Below, one piece after another: positions 54,493 through 62,917 of a stretch of DNA of 64,000 nt. The notes beneath the pieces were generated by a model that saw nothing but the letters and a program-made list of their open reading frames with translations, was not told the DNA's origin and did no database searches. The translations under genes were made by a program, and so were the position numbers. This DNA is from Bradyrhizobium semiaridum (GTDB lineage: Bacteria; Pseudomonadota; Alphaproteobacteria; Rhizobiales; Xanthobacteraceae): positions 17,917 to 81,916 of the forward strand of contig NZ_JAGKJJ010000018.1 in NCBI RefSeq assembly GCF_020329505.1, written 5' to 3'. The first letter of the stretch is position 1. Each line of letters starts with the position of its first letter.

Positions 54493-54789
54493 TCAGCCCT
54501 GCCCATCGAGCCGGGTAAAATCCGCCAGAACTGCCGCGACGAGATCGCGATGTCTTGTGTCGTCAGGCGACAGGCTCGCAGCGTAGATGCTCAGGACGTA
54601 GCGGGCCTTGGCGGCCGCTTCCGGCCAAGAGGTCGCGGCGACCGACATGAGTCCGCTTTCCAGCACGCTTTGCCGTTCGCGCAGCTCTCGCGCACGGCTC
54701 TCGACATCCGTCATCGCGCGGCGGATTTCCGTCGCTTTCTGCGCAGCCATCCCGCGACGTTTATCCAGATCGAGCGGTTCGTCACTCAT
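54493..54789 (-). CDS. Conserved coiled-coil hypothetical protein (98 residues)
   Basis: From ATG 54789 (overlapping the upstream gene end by eight bases) the product begins MSDEPLDLDKRRGMAAQKAT and carries heptad-like helix EIRRAMTDVESRARELRERQ, then a helical region ending ADFTRLDGQG. The overlap with the gene at 54,782 indicates coupling. I recall similar rhizobial hypotheticals. The function is unknown. Confidence 0.7.
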   Translation of the reverse strand: MSDEPLDLDKRRGMAAQKATEIRRAMTDVESRARELRERQSVLESGLMSVAATSWPEAAAKARYVLSIYAASLSPDDTRHRDLVAAVLADFTRLDGQG

Positions 54790-55048
54790 CGGGCATGCTC
54801 GCGTCGATTCGTTGTGCATCCGCCAAGTCGGCCGGACCGATGGAAAACATCTCCATCCTGGCGCCGTGTGAGGCGGCCGGCACGATCATCATGGTCGCAA
54901 CGCGACGATAAGACGCGAAGGAAAGGCCTTCGATCATCTCCTCGTCTGTGATGACCTCATAGCGTCCGGCAGGCAGAGGGTGATCGATACCCCTGATCTG
55001 GAACGAATGCTTGAAGGTGACGACTTCGCGCCGCGAGCGAGTTTTCAT
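54782..55048 (-). CDS. Conserved hypothetical protein (88 residues)
   Basis: The product starts MKTRSRREVVTFKHSFQIRG and has DHPLPAGRYEVITDEEMIEG with a beta-rich middle (SYRRVATMMIVP). It overlaps the next gene by eight bases and its own ATG overlaps the stop of a 26-codon ORF upstream (ATGA). The three-gene run down to 54,174 looks like one transcript. The function is unknown. Confidence 0.7.
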   Translation of the reverse strand: MKTRSRREVVTFKHSFQIRGIDHPLPAGRYEVITDEEMIEGLSFASYRRVATMMIVPAASHGARMEMFSIGPADLADAQRIDASMPDE

Positions 55049-55125
55049 GTACGCCCGCCTTTTGCCAGCGCTAGGGCGCCGATGTCGGCCTGCCCATAAG
55101 CCACCATGCGCTCTTTCAGCGGCAT
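55045..55125 (-). CDS. Possible 26-residue leader or remnant peptide
   Basis: ATG 55125 gives MPLKERMVAYGQADIGALAL followed by AKGGRT and TGA, the stop sharing ATGA with the start at 55,048. A TAG sits two codons upstream, so it cannot be longer. The overlap argues for translation coupling, but size alone makes it uncertain. Confidence 0.35.
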   Translation of the reverse strand: MPLKERMVAYGQADIGALALAKGGRT

Positions 55126-55409
55126 TAGCTACCGCTTTCTCGCGGTCCGATGTCGCGGCCTGAACGTCTCAAACCGCTCGCTGCTCTGGCGGAGGATGCG
55201 TCGGTCGGCATCCATCGGGCAGTGAGGTCAAGTTCGCTCCCGCCGAAGACGAGGAGTGTCCATTTTTCCCAGCTTCGCCTGGGTCGACTGTATCGTGCCG
55301 CTGGCGGTCGCCCCGCTGTTTCTCCCGCATTGACTACAGTGATAACTCTACTACCCGGATCGGGGCGTGACCGATCGCTCGCGCCGAGCGAGAGGCGGAT
55401 ATAAGGCCC
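55126..55409. other. Gene-free stretch between minus-strand groups
   Basis: The open frames here show skewed composition without recognisable domains. A promoter for the run ending at 54,174 is expected near 55,130-55,330. Confidence 0.4.
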
Positions 55410-55655
55410 TCACTGGAAACGTCTAATCTCAAAGGTGAACGTCGCCCGTAAGACCGGTCCATCTTCGTCGCGAACGTTGATTGCAAGACGACGTGCAGGA
55501 GCGTCGACAGTGCAGCGTCGAACTTCATCGTTGGCAAAGAGTGCCAGCGCCAAGGTTGCTTCGTGCTGCATAGCCTCCAGCGAAACGAGATCTATCCCCT
55601 CTTCGTCGGGAATCATCTCATCACCTTCACGCTGATCGAAAAAGTACCTACGCAT
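55410..55655 (-). CDS. DUF6894 family protein (intact copy)
   Basis: The product has 81 residues: MRRYFFDQREGDEMIPDEEG (family start), an acidic helix, then LAINVRDEDGPVLRATFTFE and IRRFQ. It has full family length. DUF6894 proteins are small, single-domain, probably stress-linked and of unknown function. It is the reference that shows the copy at 53,094 is broken. Confidence 0.85.
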   Translation of the reverse strand: MRRYFFDQREGDEMIPDEEGIDLVSLEAMQHEATLALALFANDEVRRCTVDAPARRLAINVRDEDGPVLRATFTFEIRRFQ

Positions 55656-55841
55656 GCAATTGCTCCCGATTCAGGCGGGAGCGCTGTAGCGTCTCTCTGT
55701 CACCGGAAAATGCCCAGATCGGATCGGTGATGTGCCAAGCTAGCCGACTTCCAAATATTCCTCAAACTCGGACAATCGGTCAGTTCAATTGTGGCGAGGT
55801 TCGGGCTGGTATGTTGACCAGCCACGGCGCATACTCAATGG

Positions 55842-56033
55842 ATGAAGAACCGCATCGGTTGGACGACCTGCCTCTCCATTGGCGGCCAATGCGCAGTGGC
55901 CGAACGCCTCGAGGATGGCGTAGTCGGCAATGCACTCATCACCTTCGCCACCATGGCGCAGGCCCAGGAATTCATCGATTCCGGGCAGGCCGATGAGCTG
56001 GGATCACGTGGTTCTGTTCCGAGCAGTCGCTAA
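55842..56033 (+). CDS. Small hypothetical protein (63 residues) coupled to a zinc-ribbon gene
   Basis: The product is MKNRIGWTTCLSIGGQCAVA, then ERLEDGVVGNALITFATMAQ and AQEFIDSGQADELGS. The stop overlaps the next start as TAATG at 56,031-56,035, which supports it as a real, coupled gene. There is no recognisable domain. Confidence 0.5.
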   Translation: MKNRIGWTTCLSIGGQCAVAERLEDGVVGNALITFATMAQAQEFIDSGQADELGSRGSVPSSR

Positions 56034-56239
56034 TGACCCTACGCGACGAATGGACCGTAGACCTCGAGTGTCCACGTTGTGGGAGGCTGGACGTGGCCCG
56101 GCTCTCACAAGCGGCTGGCTATGCCTATGCGAGGGGAGACACCGCTACCCGCGCCGATCATGTGCCGGCCGGCTTTGCCTGCATTGATCCGGAGATCAGC
56201 AGCTTTCAGTGCTCGAAATGTCAGGTGCCAATACCTTGA
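56033..56239 (+). CDS. Small zinc-ribbon-like protein (68 residues)
   Basis: The product starts MTLRDEWTVDLECPRCGRLD and ends EISSFQCSKCQVPIP, so two CxxC pairs lie about 46 residues apart, as in a zinc ribbon. The middle is DVARLSQAAGYAYARGDTAT. It is coupled by TAATG to the gene before. The function is unknown; zinc binding is inferred. Confidence 0.65.
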   Translation: MTLRDEWTVDLECPRCGRLDVARLSQAAGYAYARGDTATRADHVPAGFACIDPEISSFQCSKCQVPIP

Positions 56240-56323
56240 CATTGCTCCCGCGAATGAGCAACGCGGGCCATCACTATTCACCGGCTTGCAACAGAGGCGC
56301 AGCGGGCCGCCCCAAAGGAAGCC

Positions 56324-56440
56324 ATGGTGCGCCGTTCGTACGCAGAACGCTACAGCAGCCTCACGACATGGGTGACCAATCTGCGTGCGCAGCCCGCCGC
56401 AGAACAGAACACCCTTTACACCATCAAGCTAGCCATATAG
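56324..56440 (+). CDS. Possible 38-residue protein
   Basis: ATG 56324 has AAGGAA just upstream and reads MVRRSYAERYSSLTTWVTNL then RAQPAAEQNTLYTIKLAI. The composition is protein-like, but no family is known to me. The remaining bases of 56,240-56,629 show nothing else. Confidence 0.35.
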   Translation: MVRRSYAERYSSLTTWVTNLRAQPAAEQNTLYTIKLAI

Positions 56441-56629
56441 CGTCCGTGTACAGGTTAGCAAAATGCTCACCTGGAAGCTGCCCATGAAGCAGCGACTTCC
56501 GAAGTCGCCGCCAGTCGTCGTAGCAGCAGCTCACGTGCCATCGGAAGGCGCAATCATAACATTGTGTTCTATCACAGCGCGTCAGCCTCGCATGTGCGTC
56601 CCTGCGCGCGCTCAAGAAAGGCGACCTTC

Positions 56630-57001
56630 ATGAAACTTCCTGCAATCTTGCAAGGCGAGGCGCGGACCCGCTTCCTTCAAGGGATCGCCTTCGGCGCGGT
56701 GGCGACCATGGCGATTGGATTTATCTGGGGCGGTTGGGTCACGGGGGAAAGCGCAAGAATCATGCGCACCACGGCGGAGACCAGCGGCCGGATGTCCGTT
56801 CTGGTACCGCTTTGCGTCGCTCAGTTCACAGCCGTGGACGGCGCTCTCGCCAAATTCAAGGCGGCAAGCGTTTACTCCAAAGAGAACGTCGTCAGCGAAT
56901 TCGTGAAGAATGTGGCATCCACGAGCATGGATTACTCGTTCGCCCAGGCTTGTGCCGCCGGGATCGAAACGGAGCTCGCAAACGCAGCGACAAAGAGTTG
57001 A
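56630..57001 (+). CDS. Membrane-anchored hypothetical protein (123 residues)
   Basis: From ATG 56630 (AAAGG upstream) the product begins MKLPAILQGEARTRFLQGIA with one membrane helix (about 18-40, FGAVATMAIGFIWGGWV). A helical extracytoplasmic or cytoplasmic domain follows (SVLVPLCVAQFTAVDGALAK, SEFVKNVASTSMDYSFAQAC). It resembles single-helix hypotheticals common in rhizobia. The function is unknown. Confidence 0.7.
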   Translation: MKLPAILQGEARTRFLQGIAFGAVATMAIGFIWGGWVTGESARIMRTTAETSGRMSVLVPLCVAQFTAVDGALAKFKAASVYSKENVVSEFVKNVASTSMDYSFAQACAAGIETELANAATKS

Positions 57002-57457
57002 CGAGCGTACCAGCGACCGTGTCGAGAATTGCGCGACCCTAGATTGCCATCGTGCTTCAAGAGGTCGAGGCGACGCCGGCTCGATCCTGTGCGTCAACGA
57101 AGTGCACGCACCGGCGTCGGCAACCTATGAAGCCGAAGCGTGATGAATACCAGGTGCGTCCATCTGAGCTCGTTTGGTCAGATCGAGACTGCGCGTCAGG
57201 AAATGTATGGCTGATCGGTAGAAATGAACCCACGGTCCTGAAGAGCGGTCATGATGTCGTGCCAGACGCATGGCAGCTAACGTTCGACTCCAGCGAGATG
57301 GTGCCGCAACGACATGTGCAGGAGCCTACGACGGGACAAGCGACATTCTATGCCCGTTGGCTCTTCTCGGAAGGTGCCGGCTGGGAGTGGCCTTCATGCA
57401 AGTAGAGCTTGGTTTCGTAACCATACGCCAATCGACCATATGCGCAAAGGAAACTCG

Positions 57458-57706
57458 ATGCGAATTATAATGGCAGTGTTGGTTTTGTTTATATGTGTGC
57501 CAAGCGCCTTCGCTAAGGGGCCGGACTGTCGCGCCATCGGAAGCACGACCGCACGCCTCGCCTGCTACGACGCGGCCTATCCTCCGAAATTGGAAAAGTC
57601 CGCAATCGTTGAAAGCGACGCAGGGCGGTCTCCATACAAAGACCCCTTTGCAGCAGAAGAAGCTCGGACAGCTGCCAGGATAAAGAATATCTGCCGCGGT
57701 TGCTGA
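57458..57706 (+). CDS. Small secreted protein (82 residues)
   Basis: From ATG 57458 (AAAGGAAA six to ten bases upstream) the signal peptide is MRIIMAVLVLFICVPSAFA, cleaved before KG. The mature part begins PDCRAIGSTTARLACYDAAY, a short motif found in several small secreted proteobacterial proteins, and ends IKNICRGC. Two cysteine pairs suggest disulfides. The function is unknown. Confidence 0.7.
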   Translation: MRIIMAVLVLFICVPSAFAKGPDCRAIGSTTARLACYDAAYPPKLEKSAIVESDAGRSPYKDPFAAEEARTAARIKNICRGC

Positions 57707-57985
57707 AACGTCACCGGCTAGGCGGTGTGCTGCATTCAGGCCTAACCCGTTCGCCCGCCGGTGAGTAAATCCAATTGCACTGCCCTTCCATAAGAAACAT
57801 TGGCCGGAATAGCGGACTAAGCGAAGTAAGCGGACCTCTGCTACTCCTTCCCACTAATTCTCACGCCATCCTACAGATGGGGCAGCAAGTGGGCGCACTG
57901 ATGAGCCAATTGCTCGTAACGAGGACCGTAGTAGGTGCCCACTTGCTGATGAAAAACCGCGTGTACGTCAATCCAGACTGACTGA
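57707..57985. other. Gene-free right end of the island
   Basis: No credible ORF precedes the right attachment-like repeat. A gtgggcgcactgatgagcca / gtaggtgcccacttgctgat pair near 57,889-57,950 forms a loose inverted repeat (aagtgggc / gcccactt). Confidence 0.45.
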
Positions 57986-58000
57986 CACTCTCTCCGCCAT
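57986..58000 (+). repeat. Right attachment-like direct repeat (attR)
   Basis: An exact copy of the 15 bases at the tRNA-Ser end, immediately followed by the stop region of the LysR-type gene (58,009). The bases outside the repeat differ from those beside the tRNA. Confidence 0.7.
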
Positions 58001-58008
58001 CGCCCGGT

Positions 58009-58911
58009 TTAGCGGGATCTCGCGCGCGTCGGGATCGTCAGGATCTTGCCGTCGTCGATAAGATTGCTGCAGACCTCCTTTAGAGCTGCAACGACTTCGC
58101 GGGTGGCACGGCTAACGGGGCGGCCGCGCGGCAGGGCGAGGACGCGGTCGGCGCGCATCCATGGCAAGAGAGCCGCCGACAGCGTGCCTGCCGCCACTTC
58201 CTGGTGAATCCCCGAGAACGGCAACAGCCCGTAGCCAAGCCCCGAGCCCACGATCTGTTTTAACTGCGTGCTGCTCTCGACCCGCAAGGAGAACGGCACG
58301 TCTGGCGGGAACGGGTTGCGGCTGAGCGGCACGACAACGGTCGGCAGATGGTTGACCTCCTTGCGCGTCAGCCGGCCTCGCTTGAGCCTGGGATCGCGCG
58401 GCGGACCGATCACGAAGACCGGCTCGACCACCAGCGTTTCGTAGTCGAGATGGTCATTGGGCTGCGGCGTGGTGACGATGGCGACGTCGAGTTCGGCGCG
58501 CAGCAGATGATCGCACATCGTCTCGGTCAGGCCCTCGCTCAACTCCAGCCGGACGCGGGGAAAGCGCCTGGTGAATATCTGCGCCAGCGGCGCGTAGAAG
58601 ATGTCGGCGAGGCTCGACGGGGCTCCCAGCCGCACCGTGCCGCTGGGCTCGCGATTTTCCGTGCGCACCTCCGCCTTGACATCATCGACCACGCCGAGCA
58701 GCCAGCGCCCGCGCGCCAGCAGCACCTTGCCGGACTCGGTCACCGATACGCCGCGTGCGCCGCGCTCGAGCAACGCGCCACCCAACTCGACCTCGAGTTC
58801 CTTGACGTGACGGCTGAGCGCCGACTGCGCGACGTTGAGGGCGCTGGCCGCCGCGCCGAAGCCGCCACGCTCGGCTACCGCCACGAAATAGCGAAGCTGC
58901 CGCAGGTCCAT
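58009..58911 (-). CDS. LysR family transcriptional regulator
   Basis: From ATG 58911 (GGAGG five bases upstream; an in-frame start at 58,923 lacks a site) the product has 300 residues. The HTH starts MDLRQLRYFVAVAERGGFGA and continues with LNVAQSALSRHVKELEVELG. The periplasmic-binding-like effector domain is at about 90-295 (GTVRLGAPSSLADIFYAPLA, GLGYGLLPFSG). It is divergent from the monooxygenase operon with a palindromic T-N11-A site between, so it should control that operon in response to its substrate. Confidence 0.93.
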   Translation of the reverse strand: MDLRQLRYFVAVAERGGFGAAASALNVAQSALSRHVKELEVELGGALLERGARGVSVTESGKVLLARGRWLLGVVDDVKAEVRTENREPSGTVRLGAPSSLADIFYAPLAQIFTRRFPRVRLELSEGLTETMCDHLLRAELDVAIVTTPQPNDHLDYETLVVEPVFVIGPPRDPRLKRGRLTRKEVNHLPTVVVPLSRNPFPPDVPFSLRVESSTQLKQIVGSGLGYGLLPFSGIHQEVAAGTLSAALLPWMRADRVLALPRGRPVSRATREVVAALKEVCSNLIDDGKILTIPTRARSR

Positions 58912-58920
58912 TTCAACCTC

Positions 58921-58937
58921 CATCTCAGATCGAGATG
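58921..58937. promoter_or_regulatory. Likely LysR operator (T-N11-A box)
   Basis: CATCTC-AGATC-GAGATG is a six-base inverted repeat containing T-N11-A. It sits ten bases before the regulator start, overlapping its ribosome-site region, and 83 before the monooxygenase ATG. Autoregulation and activation of the operon are both plausible. Confidence 0.55.
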
Positions 58938-59019
58938 GAGACTATATCAAACATGTTCTTGTGAGATACCGAAAACCGGGCAGTCTGCTGTCAAAGAGAA
59001 AATCGAGAGGAAAACGAGC

Positions 59020-60642
59020 ATGGACATCGCCGCGGAAGCACCCCGCCGGACGTCGGTACTTATCGTTGGCGGCGGCCCGGTTGGCCTCGCTATGGGGCTG
59101 CTGCTCGACCGCTTCGGGATCGACGCCGTCATCGTCGAGAAGAGCCAGACCACGACGGATCATCCGAAATCGCGCGGGTGCTGGGTCCGCACCATGGAGA
59201 TATTCCGGCAGTGGGGGATCGAGCAGGCGATCCGTGACCGCGGCCTGCAGGATGATTCCGACATGTTCGTCCAGGTCGAAAGCATCGCCGGCCGCGAGAT
59301 CAGCCGGTCGCGCCCGGAGCCCAATCTCGGCCAGACCCCCGCGTGGAAATGCCTGGTGGCGCAGGATGCGGTGGAAGAGGAGATCTACCGGGTCATCGCG
59401 CATTCCAACCTGGTCCAGGTGCAATTCTCGACCGAATTCGTCGGCTTCGAGGAGGTCGAGGACGGCGTGATCTGCGAGATCCGTTCGGTTGAAACCGGCC
59501 GCAGCGAACATTGGCACGCCAGATATCTGCTGGCCTGCGACGGCGCCGGCAGCCAGACGCGCCGGGCCGCCGGCATCGACATGGTGGGACCGGCCTGCCT
59601 GGCGGTGCTGCAGAACGAATATTGGCGCGCCGATCTTTCGCGCTTTCCATTGGCGCGCGAGGCCGCCGGCTATCAGGTCTACTCGAAGGCGCCGGGCGTG
59701 CCGCCGCGTGCCGGCATTCTCAACACCAACGGCCGCGACCGCTGGCTGTCCATCATCCAGATCGGCGAGCAGAAGGACGATCGGCCGCGGCCGTGGACCG
59801 ATGCCGAAATGATCGAGATCATCCGCACCCATGTCGGGGTTCCCGACCTCGAGGTGACGCTGCTCAACCGTTCAATCTGGCGCATGAGCAAGCAGGTCGC
59901 GGCGAGCTTTCGCATGCGGCGCGTGTTCCTGGTCGGCGATGCCGCGCATCGCTTTCCGCCGACCGGCGGTTTTGGCCTCAACTCGGGTGTTCAGGACGCG
60001 CACAATCTGGCCTGGAAGCTCGTCTACGTGCTGCGCGGCTGGGCGTCGGAGAAGCTGCTCGACAGCTACGACCTCGAACGCCGCCCCGTGGGGCAATCGA
60101 ATGCGGACTTCAGCTATGGCAACATGATCCGCTTCCGGCGGATCGATGAGGCTGTCCGCTCCGGCAACGAGGATAACATCCGCTTCTGGATCAACGACCT
60201 CGACAATCATTTGCACAGCATCGGTCAGGCGCTCGGCTTCACCTACGAAGAGGGTGCGGTCATCCCCGACGGCACGCCGCATGGCGGACATCTGACCCGC
60301 GTGTACCGGCCGTCCGACCGGCCAGGCGGACGTTTTCCCCATCTGTGGCTCGACATGGCGCGCAAGCGCTCGACGCTCGACTGGTTCGACAAGGAGTTCA
60401 CGGTCGTCGCCGGTCCGCAAGGCGAGGCGTGGCTTGAGGCCGGCCGCGACGTGTCGGCAAAAACCGGGCTACAGCTCAATTTGCAGCAACTGCCCCACGC
60501 CCATCCCGCCGACGGCATCCAGATGGGACCGCGCGGCGCGGTGCTGGTGCGTCCCGATGGCCACGTCGCCTGGCGCATGCCCTACATCCCCTCCGATCCC
60601 GCGCGCGAATTGGCCGGCGCGCTCGAAACCGTGCTGCATTGA
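59020..60642 (+). CDS. FAD-dependent aromatic monooxygenase (PheA/TfdB type), first gene of a catabolic operon
   Basis: From ATG 59020 (GAGAGG upstream) the product has 540 residues. The FAD motif is LIVGGGPVG (14-22), DG in ACDGAGSQTRR near 185 and GD in FLVGDAAHRFPPTGGFGLNS near 305. The block HPKSRGCWVRTMEIFRQWGI and the thioredoxin-like C-terminal domain place it with the PheA/TfdB/resorcinol-type hydroxylases rather than with the monooxygenase at 21,998. The hydrolase gene starts two bases after its stop. The substrate is unknown. Confidence 0.88.
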   Translation: MDIAAEAPRRTSVLIVGGGPVGLAMGLLLDRFGIDAVIVEKSQTTTDHPKSRGCWVRTMEIFRQWGIEQAIRDRGLQDDSDMFVQVESIAGREISRSRPEPNLGQTPAWKCLVAQDAVEEEIYRVIAHSNLVQVQFSTEFVGFEEVEDGVICEIRSVETGRSEHWHARYLLACDGAGSQTRRAAGIDMVGPACLAVLQNEYWRADLSRFPLAREAAGYQVYSKAPGVPPRAGILNTNGRDRWLSIIQIGEQKDDRPRPWTDAEMIEIIRTHVGVPDLEVTLLNRSIWRMSKQVAASFRMRRVFLVGDAAHRFPPTGGFGLNSGVQDAHNLAWKLVYVLRGWASEKLLDSYDLERRPVGQSNADFSYGNMIRFRRIDEAVRSGNEDNIRFWINDLDNHLHSIGQALGFTYEEGAVIPDGTPHGGHLTRVYRPSDRPGGRFPHLWLDMARKRSTLDWFDKEFTVVAGPQGEAWLEAGRDVSAKTGLQLNLQQLPHAHPADGIQMGPRGAVLVRPDGHVAWRMPYIPSDPARELAGALETVLH

Positions 60643-60644
60643 CC

Positions 60645-61496
60645 ATGGATACGATCGAGGCCAACGGCACGACGATTGCCTTCAAGCGCAGCGGGGATGG
60701 GCCGCCGCTGATCCTTGTGCATGGCGCCGAAGCCGACCATTCGATGTTCGACGCCTTCGCCGCGCTGCTGGCGCCGCGTTTCACCGTGATCGCCTATGAC
60801 CAGCGCGATTCCGGCGCGACCCGCAATCCGCCGCAGCCCTACGGTCTCGAAGAACTCGCCGACGACGCCGCCGCGCTGATCGCGGCGCTCGGCTATCCGC
60901 GCGCCCATGTTTTCGGCACCTCGCTCGGCGGCGTTATCGCCCAGGTGCTGGCCGCGCGTCACGCCGGGCGCATCGATCGTCTGGTGCTGTCGAGCACCTT
61001 CCGGCCCGGCGCGTCGCTGATGTCGATCAATCCGGAGGGCTTCCCGGCGTTTGTGGCGCTGCGCAACCGCATGCCGGAATCGGTCCGCGAGTTCGCCGAG
61101 TATTTTGTGCCGCCCGACTACATCGCGGCGCATCCGGAGGTGCTGGCGATCTTTACCAGCAGCACGCGCGATGCCGAACAAAAGCAGCGCCGCGGCGCCA
61201 TCCTGACGCGGCCGATCGCGTTCGAGCCCGGCACGATCACGGTGCCGACGCTGGTGCTGGCTGGCGCTGCCGACCGCTTGATCCCGCCCGCGCATACGCT
61301 GTCGCTGGCGCGGGAGATCGCGGGCGCGAAGACCGCGACCATTGCCGGCATCGGCCACATCGGGACTATTCAAGATCCCGCCGCGGTCGCGGCCGAGGTA
61401 CGGGCATTTTTGCAAGGCGACCAAACAAAACAACGTCAAAGCACGGAGGAGGATGACCATGGAGACCAAAGGGGAGGATCTCGTCACGCTCTATGA
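60645..61496 (+). CDS. Alpha/beta hydrolase
   Basis: From ATG 60645 the product has 283 residues. The nucleophile is Ser93 in FGTSLGGVI; the oxyanion region is LVHGAEADHSMF; the acid is in GAADRLIPPAHT and the His in GIGHIG. The core resembles 3-oxoadipate enol-lactonase-like or carboxylesterase-like hydrolases. Its last 38 bases overlap the transporter gene, so the tail after AFLQGDQ is probably unstructured. It may cleave the ring-fission or ester product formed after the monooxygenase. Confidence 0.87.
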   Translation: MDTIEANGTTIAFKRSGDGPPLILVHGAEADHSMFDAFAALLAPRFTVIAYDQRDSGATRNPPQPYGLEELADDAAALIAALGYPRAHVFGTSLGGVIAQVLAARHAGRIDRLVLSSTFRPGASLMSINPEGFPAFVALRNRMPESVREFAEYFVPPDYIAAHPEVLAIFTSSTRDAEQKQRRGAILTRPIAFEPGTITVPTLVLAGAADRLIPPAHTLSLAREIAGAKTATIAGIGHIGTIQDPAAVAAEVRAFLQGDQTKQRQSTEEDDHGDQRGGSRHAL

Positions 61497-62904
61497 CGAG
61501 GCGCCGCTCGATGCCCGTTACTGGGTCAGCATGGCGCTCGCCGTCACGACAAGCATCTTCGATTTTTTCGACTTCTTCATCGTGGGCTTCCTGGTGGCGG
61601 TGCTGGCCCCGCAATGGCACCTGACGTTCGGCCAGACTTCGATCATGCTGCTCAGCGCCGGCGTCGGCGCGATCGTCGGATCGCTGGCCTGGGGCGCGCT
61701 GGCGGATCATTTCGGCCGCAAGACGTTGACGGTGGCAGGCGTCGTTCTTTGCGCGCTCGGCGCAGGTTCCATCTCGATCATCCCGGACGGCGCGTGGATC
61801 CTGTTCGCGTGCCTGCGCTTCGTCGTCGGCTTCGGTGTCGGTGCTGTAGCCGCAGTCGCGCTGCCGCTGATCGTCGAATATACGCCGACGCGGCACCGCA
61901 CGATCCTGACCAGCGTCACGGTGATTCCGGTTTCGCTCGGAATCCTCGCGGCGTCGCTCACGGCCGCGACGCTGTTGCAGTTGATCGGCTGGCGCGGCCT
62001 TGCGGCGCTGGGTTTCTTGCCGCTGGTTCCGGCCATTCTGATCGCGCTCATCATGCCGGAGTCCGTGCGCTGGCTGGTATCGCGCGGGCGTCATGCCGAA
62101 GCGAGGCGCATCGTCGGCCGCGCATTGAACGTGCCGCTGGACAGCTTGCCGCAGCCGGCAATCGTGCCGGCCGGCCCTGTGGCGCCACCGGCCTCGAGCT
62201 TCGCCGATCTGTTGGCCTGGCCGAAACTGTTCTGGCTCACGGTGATCGTCTGGTTCGGCGCGAGCACGGCCAATTATGGCGTGTTCCTGTGGGGCCCCAC
62301 CATCGTCGCGCTGCTGATGGGCGTGTCGCCGGTGCAGGCCGCCCATCTCTTCGTCTTCGTCAGCCTGACCGGGATGCTCGGCCGCACCGCGTTCTCGTTC
62401 CTGCCGCAATGGCTTGGGCGGCGGCGCTGCGGTGAGATCATGGGCTATGGCATCGCGCTTTCGCTCGGCGCGGCGGCGCTGTTCTTCGACCGCATCATCT
62501 TTGGCTATCCGGCGTTCGTCGTGCTGTTGATCCCGGCTGCGTTGTTCTTCGACGGGGGTTTCTCCAACATCGCGCCGTATTCCGCCGAGATCTTTCCAGT
62601 GCGGCTCAGCGCGCGCGGCGTGGGGCTGGCGCAGGCCGCCAACGGTGTCGGAAAGATTTCGGGACCGCTCTGCCTCGCGCTGATCGCCGGCGCTTCGAAC
62701 CTGATCACGCCACAGGCCACCATCGACGCCGTCACGCCGGCTTTTCTGTTCCTGGCCGCCTGCGGCCTTGCGATCGGACTCGCCTTCAGCCTGCTTGGTG
62801 TCGAAACCCATGGCAAGCCGCTGGCGCTAGAGAGAGGCGATCCGGCCGCAGCACCGCGCGAAACGGTGCCGGTGCGCGAGCACGCAACGACCCAGCAAGC
62901 ATGA
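61459..62904 (+). CDS. MFS transporter, aromatic acid:H+ symporter-like
   Basis: From ATG 61459 (GGAGGAGG with a six-base spacer) the product has 481 residues; ATG 61453 is too close to the ribosome site. Twelve helices are predicted. Helix 1 contains FDFFDFFIVGFL and the loop 2-3 motif is GALADHFGRKTLTVAG; EYTPTRHRTILTS and MPESVRWLVSRGR follow. This fits the AAHS/benzoate-type symporters. It overlaps the hydrolase by 38 bases. It probably imports the operon substrate. Confidence 0.87.
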   Translation: METKGEDLVTLYDEAPLDARYWVSMALAVTTSIFDFFDFFIVGFLVAVLAPQWHLTFGQTSIMLLSAGVGAIVGSLAWGALADHFGRKTLTVAGVVLCALGAGSISIIPDGAWILFACLRFVVGFGVGAVAAVALPLIVEYTPTRHRTILTSVTVIPVSLGILAASLTAATLLQLIGWRGLAALGFLPLVPAILIALIMPESVRWLVSRGRHAEARRIVGRALNVPLDSLPQPAIVPAGPVAPPASSFADLLAWPKLFWLTVIVWFGASTANYGVFLWGPTIVALLMGVSPVQAAHLFVFVSLTGMLGRTAFSFLPQWLGRRRCGEIMGYGIALSLGAAALFFDRIIFGYPAFVVLLIPAALFFDGGFSNIAPYSAEIFPVRLSARGVGLAQAANGVGKISGPLCLALIAGASNLITPQATIDAVTPAFLFLAACGLAIGLAFSLLGVETHGKPLALERGDPAAAPRETVPVREHATTQQA

Positions 62905-62917
62905 TTGGAGCAAGGGC

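Larger units (their letters stand above)
50064..58000. mobile_element. Putative degenerate genomic island at tRNA-Ser, no integrase left
   Basis: The 15 bases CACTCTCTCCGCCAT occur at the tRNA end (50,064-50,078) and again at 57,986-58,000. Between them lie about 7.9 kb with visibly lower GC, many very small genes, two pseudogenes and long gene-poor gaps. High-GC metabolic genes resume nine bases after the right copy. This is the classic footprint of integration into a tRNA gene by a tyrosine recombinase. No integrase, transposase or relaxase is seen inside, so the element is either decayed or was moved in trans. Confidence 0.65.

Noticed and set aside
57127..57405. Possible 92-residue protein on the plus strand
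   Set aside because: No family resemblance, no clear ribosome site and weak composition.
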